Part shown: piece after piece, positions 61,618 to 64,000 of the stretch
Position numbering within the stretch: the stretch's first letter is position 1
Layout: every line of letters begins with the position of its first letter
Assembly: GCA_030066985.1 (NCBI GenBank)
Contig: JASJAN010000005.1
Span: 1-64,000 of the forward strand
DNA from: Desulfobacterales bacterium
GTDB taxonomy: Bacteria > Desulfobacterota > Desulfobacteria > Desulfobacterales > JAHEIW01
Reading direction: 5' to 3'
Length of the DNA: 64,000 nt
Translations under genes and position numbers: made by a program
The notes under the pieces: model-generated
Seen by the model: the letters and a program-made list of their open reading frames with translations, nothing else
What the model was told of the DNA's origin: nothing
Databases searched by the model: none

Positions 61618-61794
61618 TCACTCTCCATCAAGCGGTTTGGCCTCATCAATCAGCATAATCGGAATGTCGTCCTTAATCTCGTAAAGCAGTCTGCAGTGAT
61701 CACATATCAGTCCATCTTGGTTATCGTTGAGGTGAATGTCGCCCTTGCATTTCGGACAGGCTAATATTTCTAATAATTCTTGGCTAATGGCCAT
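61618..61794 (-). CDS. UPF0434/Trm112-like small zinc-ribbon protein
   Basis: A 58-residue protein, MAISQELLEILACPKCKG at the start and LICDHCRLLYEIKDDIPIML at its centre. Two C-x2-C pairs (CPKC, CDHC) form a zinc ribbon. It matches the UPF0434/YcaR family, often found near LPS genes. The ATG at 61794 is preceded by GAGGAG. It lies 12 nt before lptG. Confidence 0.88.
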   Translation of the reverse strand: MAISQELLEILACPKCKGDIHLNDNQDGLICDHCRLLYEIKDDIPIMLIDEAKPLDGE

Positions 61795-61806
61795 AAAGCG
61801 CTCCTC

Positions 61807-62895
61807 TTATTCAGCATTTAATAGATTCAAAACAGCATAACATGAAAAAATGATATTTGAAATCCAAGCTGCGATGATCGGTGGCAGTAATCCGCCATAA
61901 CCGAGAGAAAGGCAAAAACTGTGAAGTACCCAATACAGAAATATCATCAGCGCACCATAGGCAATACTCACAGACGGCCCCTCCCGGCCTTTACGTTTAA
62001 CGGCAATCCCGATGCCAATAATGCACACGATTATCGATAAAATAGGCAGCGCAAAACGAGCATGCAGGTCGACCCTAAACGTTGTGGCATCATATCCTTC
62101 AGATTCGACTTCACGAATATAGGAAAATAGCTCGGCAACATTCATCTCTTCGGACTTTGTAAACACACGCTTAAGATCCTCTGGTAGAATTTCGATATCT
62201 GCTTCCTGCTCAGGATAAAACTGCACGGCATAAGTCTCGGTTTCTTTATTCAGCGTTTGTACCATAACTTCGGAAAATACCCACGTGTCATTTTTATACA
62301 CACCGCTGGTAGCATCGATTCTTTTTGAAAGTCTAAATTTGTCATCAAAATAATTCAATGTAACTCCGGAAATTCTATTATGGCGAGGGTTAAAAAATTT
62401 AATAAAGTATATGGCCCGGTTTCCTTTAATCCAAATATTTTTTTGGCGCGTTGCCAAAACCGGCTTTTTTTTAACTTCACTCAGCCAAATTCTGTTGGCC
62501 TTGCTAATGGTTATCGGCACAACGATTTCGGATAATAAAAAAAGGCCCGTACTGATAAATATGGCGATGACCATAACTGCTCTCAATAAAAAATAGATAC
62601 TGACACCACCGCTTTTGAGAGCAATGATTTCATTGTGCTTGTTCATCAAGCCAAATGCAACTAAAACCGCCAAAAGAATGCCAATGGGAGTTATTTGAAC
62701 AATAATCTGGGGTAGCTTTAACTGCAGGTAACGGATTAATCGCGAAATCGATAATCCGGCTTCCATGAAGTTATCGGCCTTGTTGAAAAATTCGACAATG
62801 ATATACAATCCCAAAACGACAGCCAACACAATGACAAAGCACTTGAGAATCTCTTTTAGTAAATAACGGTCTAATATCGTCATGGGATGAGACAT
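61807..62895 (-). CDS. lptG: LPS export permease subunit LptG
   Basis: A 362-residue YjgP/YjgQ-type permease. The first part is a pair of helices followed by NEIIALKSGGVSIYFLLR, the coupling block of the family; a large periplasmic jellyroll region (about 145-260) follows, then RFALPILSIIVCIIGIGIAV and three further helices. With LptF and LptB it drives LPS from the inner membrane. It overlaps nothing; 15 nt separate it from lptF. Confidence 0.9.
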   Translation of the reverse strand: MSHPMTILDRYLLKEILKCFVIVLAVVLGLYIIVEFFNKADNFMEAGLSISRLIRYLQLKLPQIIVQITPIGILLAVLVAFGLMNKHNEIIALKSGGVSIYFLLRAVMVIAIFISTGLFLLSEIVVPITISKANRIWLSEVKKKPVLATRQKNIWIKGNRAIYFIKFFNPRHNRISGVTLNYFDDKFRLSKRIDATSGVYKNDTWVFSEVMVQTLNKETETYAVQFYPEQEADIEILPEDLKRVFTKSEEMNVAELFSYIREVESEGYDATTFRVDLHARFALPILSIIVCIIGIGIAVKRKGREGPSVSIAYGALMIFLYWVLHSFCLSLGYGGLLPPIIAAWISNIIFSCYAVLNLLNAE

Positions 62896-62910
62896 TCCCT
62901 TTGGTGAAGA

Positions 62911-64000
62911 CTACGGTTTCCACCTTGATATCAAATTTTGCAGCCAGCGATAGATAATGTCGAGCTTAAGCGAGCGTTCATTTGCTGTTCGAATGAGAAA
63001 ATACACGCCCAATCCACCGATGATAACATTGGGAAGCCACATGCCGATCTGAGGTGGAAAAGCGCCTGTTTCCCCATAAACTTTGCCCATAGACATCAGC
63101 AAGTTATAAACCAAAAAAATGAGAAGGCCCAAAACAAGGCCAAATGACCGTTTGGCCGACCTGGCCTGTACACCCAGTGAAACGGCAATAAGTCCCAGTG
63201 CAAAGCAACCGAACGGAAGGGAAAGTCGCCGGTGCAGTTCCAGCAGCAAACTAAAATATCGTTCGTCCTTTCTGTCTGCGTCACGGACAGATCGACGCAA
63301 TTCACCAAACCCCATTTCCTTTGGCCGTTTTGGTTTTGCCTTTTTTTTGCCCTCGGACCTCTGGGTATCCAGGCTGATTTCATAAGTGTCAAACTGAATG
63401 GCATGCGCGGTCTTCTCATTGAGGTTGGTTTGATGAATGGTGCCGTTGAAAAGCCGTAAATGGGCAGAAGCATTATCGGGGTCGTTAAAAATGATGCCTC
63501 TGGGGGCAATGACCGTATTGACATTATCAGGTTGACGGTTGTCTTCAATAAAAACGTCAACCAAAGATTTGTTTCTTAGATCGATTTCATTTACGTAAAG
63601 GGTAACGCCATTGAAGCTGTCATCAAATGTACGCTCTTTTAGGCCGATATCAACGCTCTCAGAGACCACTTGGACCGTCAACGCTCTGAGCGCAGACCGT
63701 CCCCACGCCTGTCCATAAAGCGTCATAAAAAGCGTTAAGACAAATCCAATTAGACAAACCGCGCCCACCGGTACCAACAGGCCATACAGACCGATACCAC
63801 CGGATTTAATGGCCAAAATTTCATTTTCACTGGATAATTTTAAAAAGGTCAGCAAAACGGTAATCATAATGGACAGGGGAATGACAAAGATAAGAAAATA
63901 GGGCGTCTGGTAGAAAATCATTCGCAAAATGGTTGACAAATTAATACCGTAATTGACGATCCAATTGGTAATTTGAATCAGTTCGGCCATCAGGAATATA
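62911..64000 (-). CDS. lptF: LPS export permease subunit LptF, N-terminus cut by window edge
   Basis: At least 359 residues are visible. The block NEILAIKSGGIGLYGLLVPV and the C-terminal LSLPFGCFALGLIAVSLGVQ define the LptF/LptG fold; gene order lptF-lptG and the sequence assign it to LptF. The frame is open through the edge (codons for IFL precede the first Met at 63990), and the missing part should be the first helix and membrane anchor, so the Met at 63990 is internal. Confidence 0.88.
   Translation of the reverse strand, partial: IFLMAELIQITNWIVNYGINLSTILRMIFYQTPYFLIFVIPLSIMITVLLTFLKLSSENEILAIKSGGIGLYGLLVPVGAVCLIGFVLTLFMTLYGQAWGRSALRALTVQVVSESVDIGLKERTFDDSFNGVTLYVNEIDLRNKSLVDVFIEDNRQPDNVNTVIAPRGIIFNDPDNASAHLRLFNGTIHQTNLNEKTAHAIQFDTYEISLDTQRSEGKKKAKPKRPKEMGFGELRRSVRDADRKDERYFSLLLELHRRLSLPFGCFALGLIAVSLGVQARSAKRSFGLVLGLLIFLVYNLLMSMGKVYGETGAFPPQIGMWLPNVIIGGLGVYFLIRTANERSLKLDIIYRWLQNLISRWKP

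Overview
The window looks like a chromosome segment of a Gram-negative bacterium of the deltaproteobacterial/Desulfobacterota type. I infer this from gene order and content, not from a search. The signs are LPS genes (lptF, lptG, heptose-1-P adenylyltransferase, a KdsC-like phosphatase), an Fo-only atpZ-atpI-atpB-atpE cluster, rpsF-rpsR-DUF2232-rplI-dnaB, and yicC-remA-gmk. Gene density is high, and the intergenic gaps are unusually rich in imperfect palindromes.

Bases 1-19,700 form the accessory and most interesting part, which I read as a bacterial sphingolipid locus. Leftward from about 9.8 kb run a fatty-acyl-AMP ligase/acyl-ACP synthetase, a CerR-like NAD-dependent epimerase, a dedicated acyl carrier protein, a serine palmitoyltransferase-type alpha-oxoamine synthase, two full-length ABC exporters, a KdsC-like HAD phosphatase and a glycosidase-like protein cut by the window edge. 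Rightward from 10.6 kb run a GNAT-fold protein matching the bacterial ceramide-synthase type and a MobA-like nucleotidyltransferase. At 12.7-16.4 kb lie a capsule-type glycosyltransferase, a PAPS sulfotransferase and a metallophosphoesterase. At 16.6-18.6 kb a sphingosine/diacylglycerol-kinase-like protein is coupled to a Tam41-like nucleotidyltransferase, followed by an LpxL-like acyltransferase. Together these could make ceramide, phosphorylate it, activate it with CTP, decorate it and export it. The kinase/Tam41-like pair suggests a CDP-ceramide intermediate; that step is inference.

Bases 19.7-26.7 kb carry two complete Trk potassium-uptake systems on either side of a small tRNA cluster: tRNA-Lys(UUU), a broken tRNA-Glu with a 22-nt insertion in its T arm, and tRNA-Glu(UUC). 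Bases 27-30.3 kb form a biotin module (EcfT, EcfA, BioY, BirA) with a candidate BirA operator. Bases 30.5-39.5 kb hold an acyltransferase, mpl, a hybrid histidine kinase, a cNMP/PilZ protein, hemL, a divergent KptA-like protein, tRNA-Lys(CUU) and a small VanZ-like protein.

Bases 39.6-64 kb are mostly housekeeping: rpsF-rpsR-DUF2232-rplI-dnaB, hflX-suhB, an atypical dnaA divergent from uvrA, an HDOD protein, the Fo genes, pyrK, pgeF, the heptose adenylyltransferase, comF, rlmB, gmk, remA, yicC, a DUF4416 gene, a 58-residue UPF0434/Trm112-like gene and lptG-lptF (lptF runs off the window).

Four related hairpin elements of about 145-160 bp share a core, but their outer arms differ at each locus. 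In three of them the arms match the end of the adjacent gene. Two further long palindromes and several shorter word-like palindromes fill other gaps.
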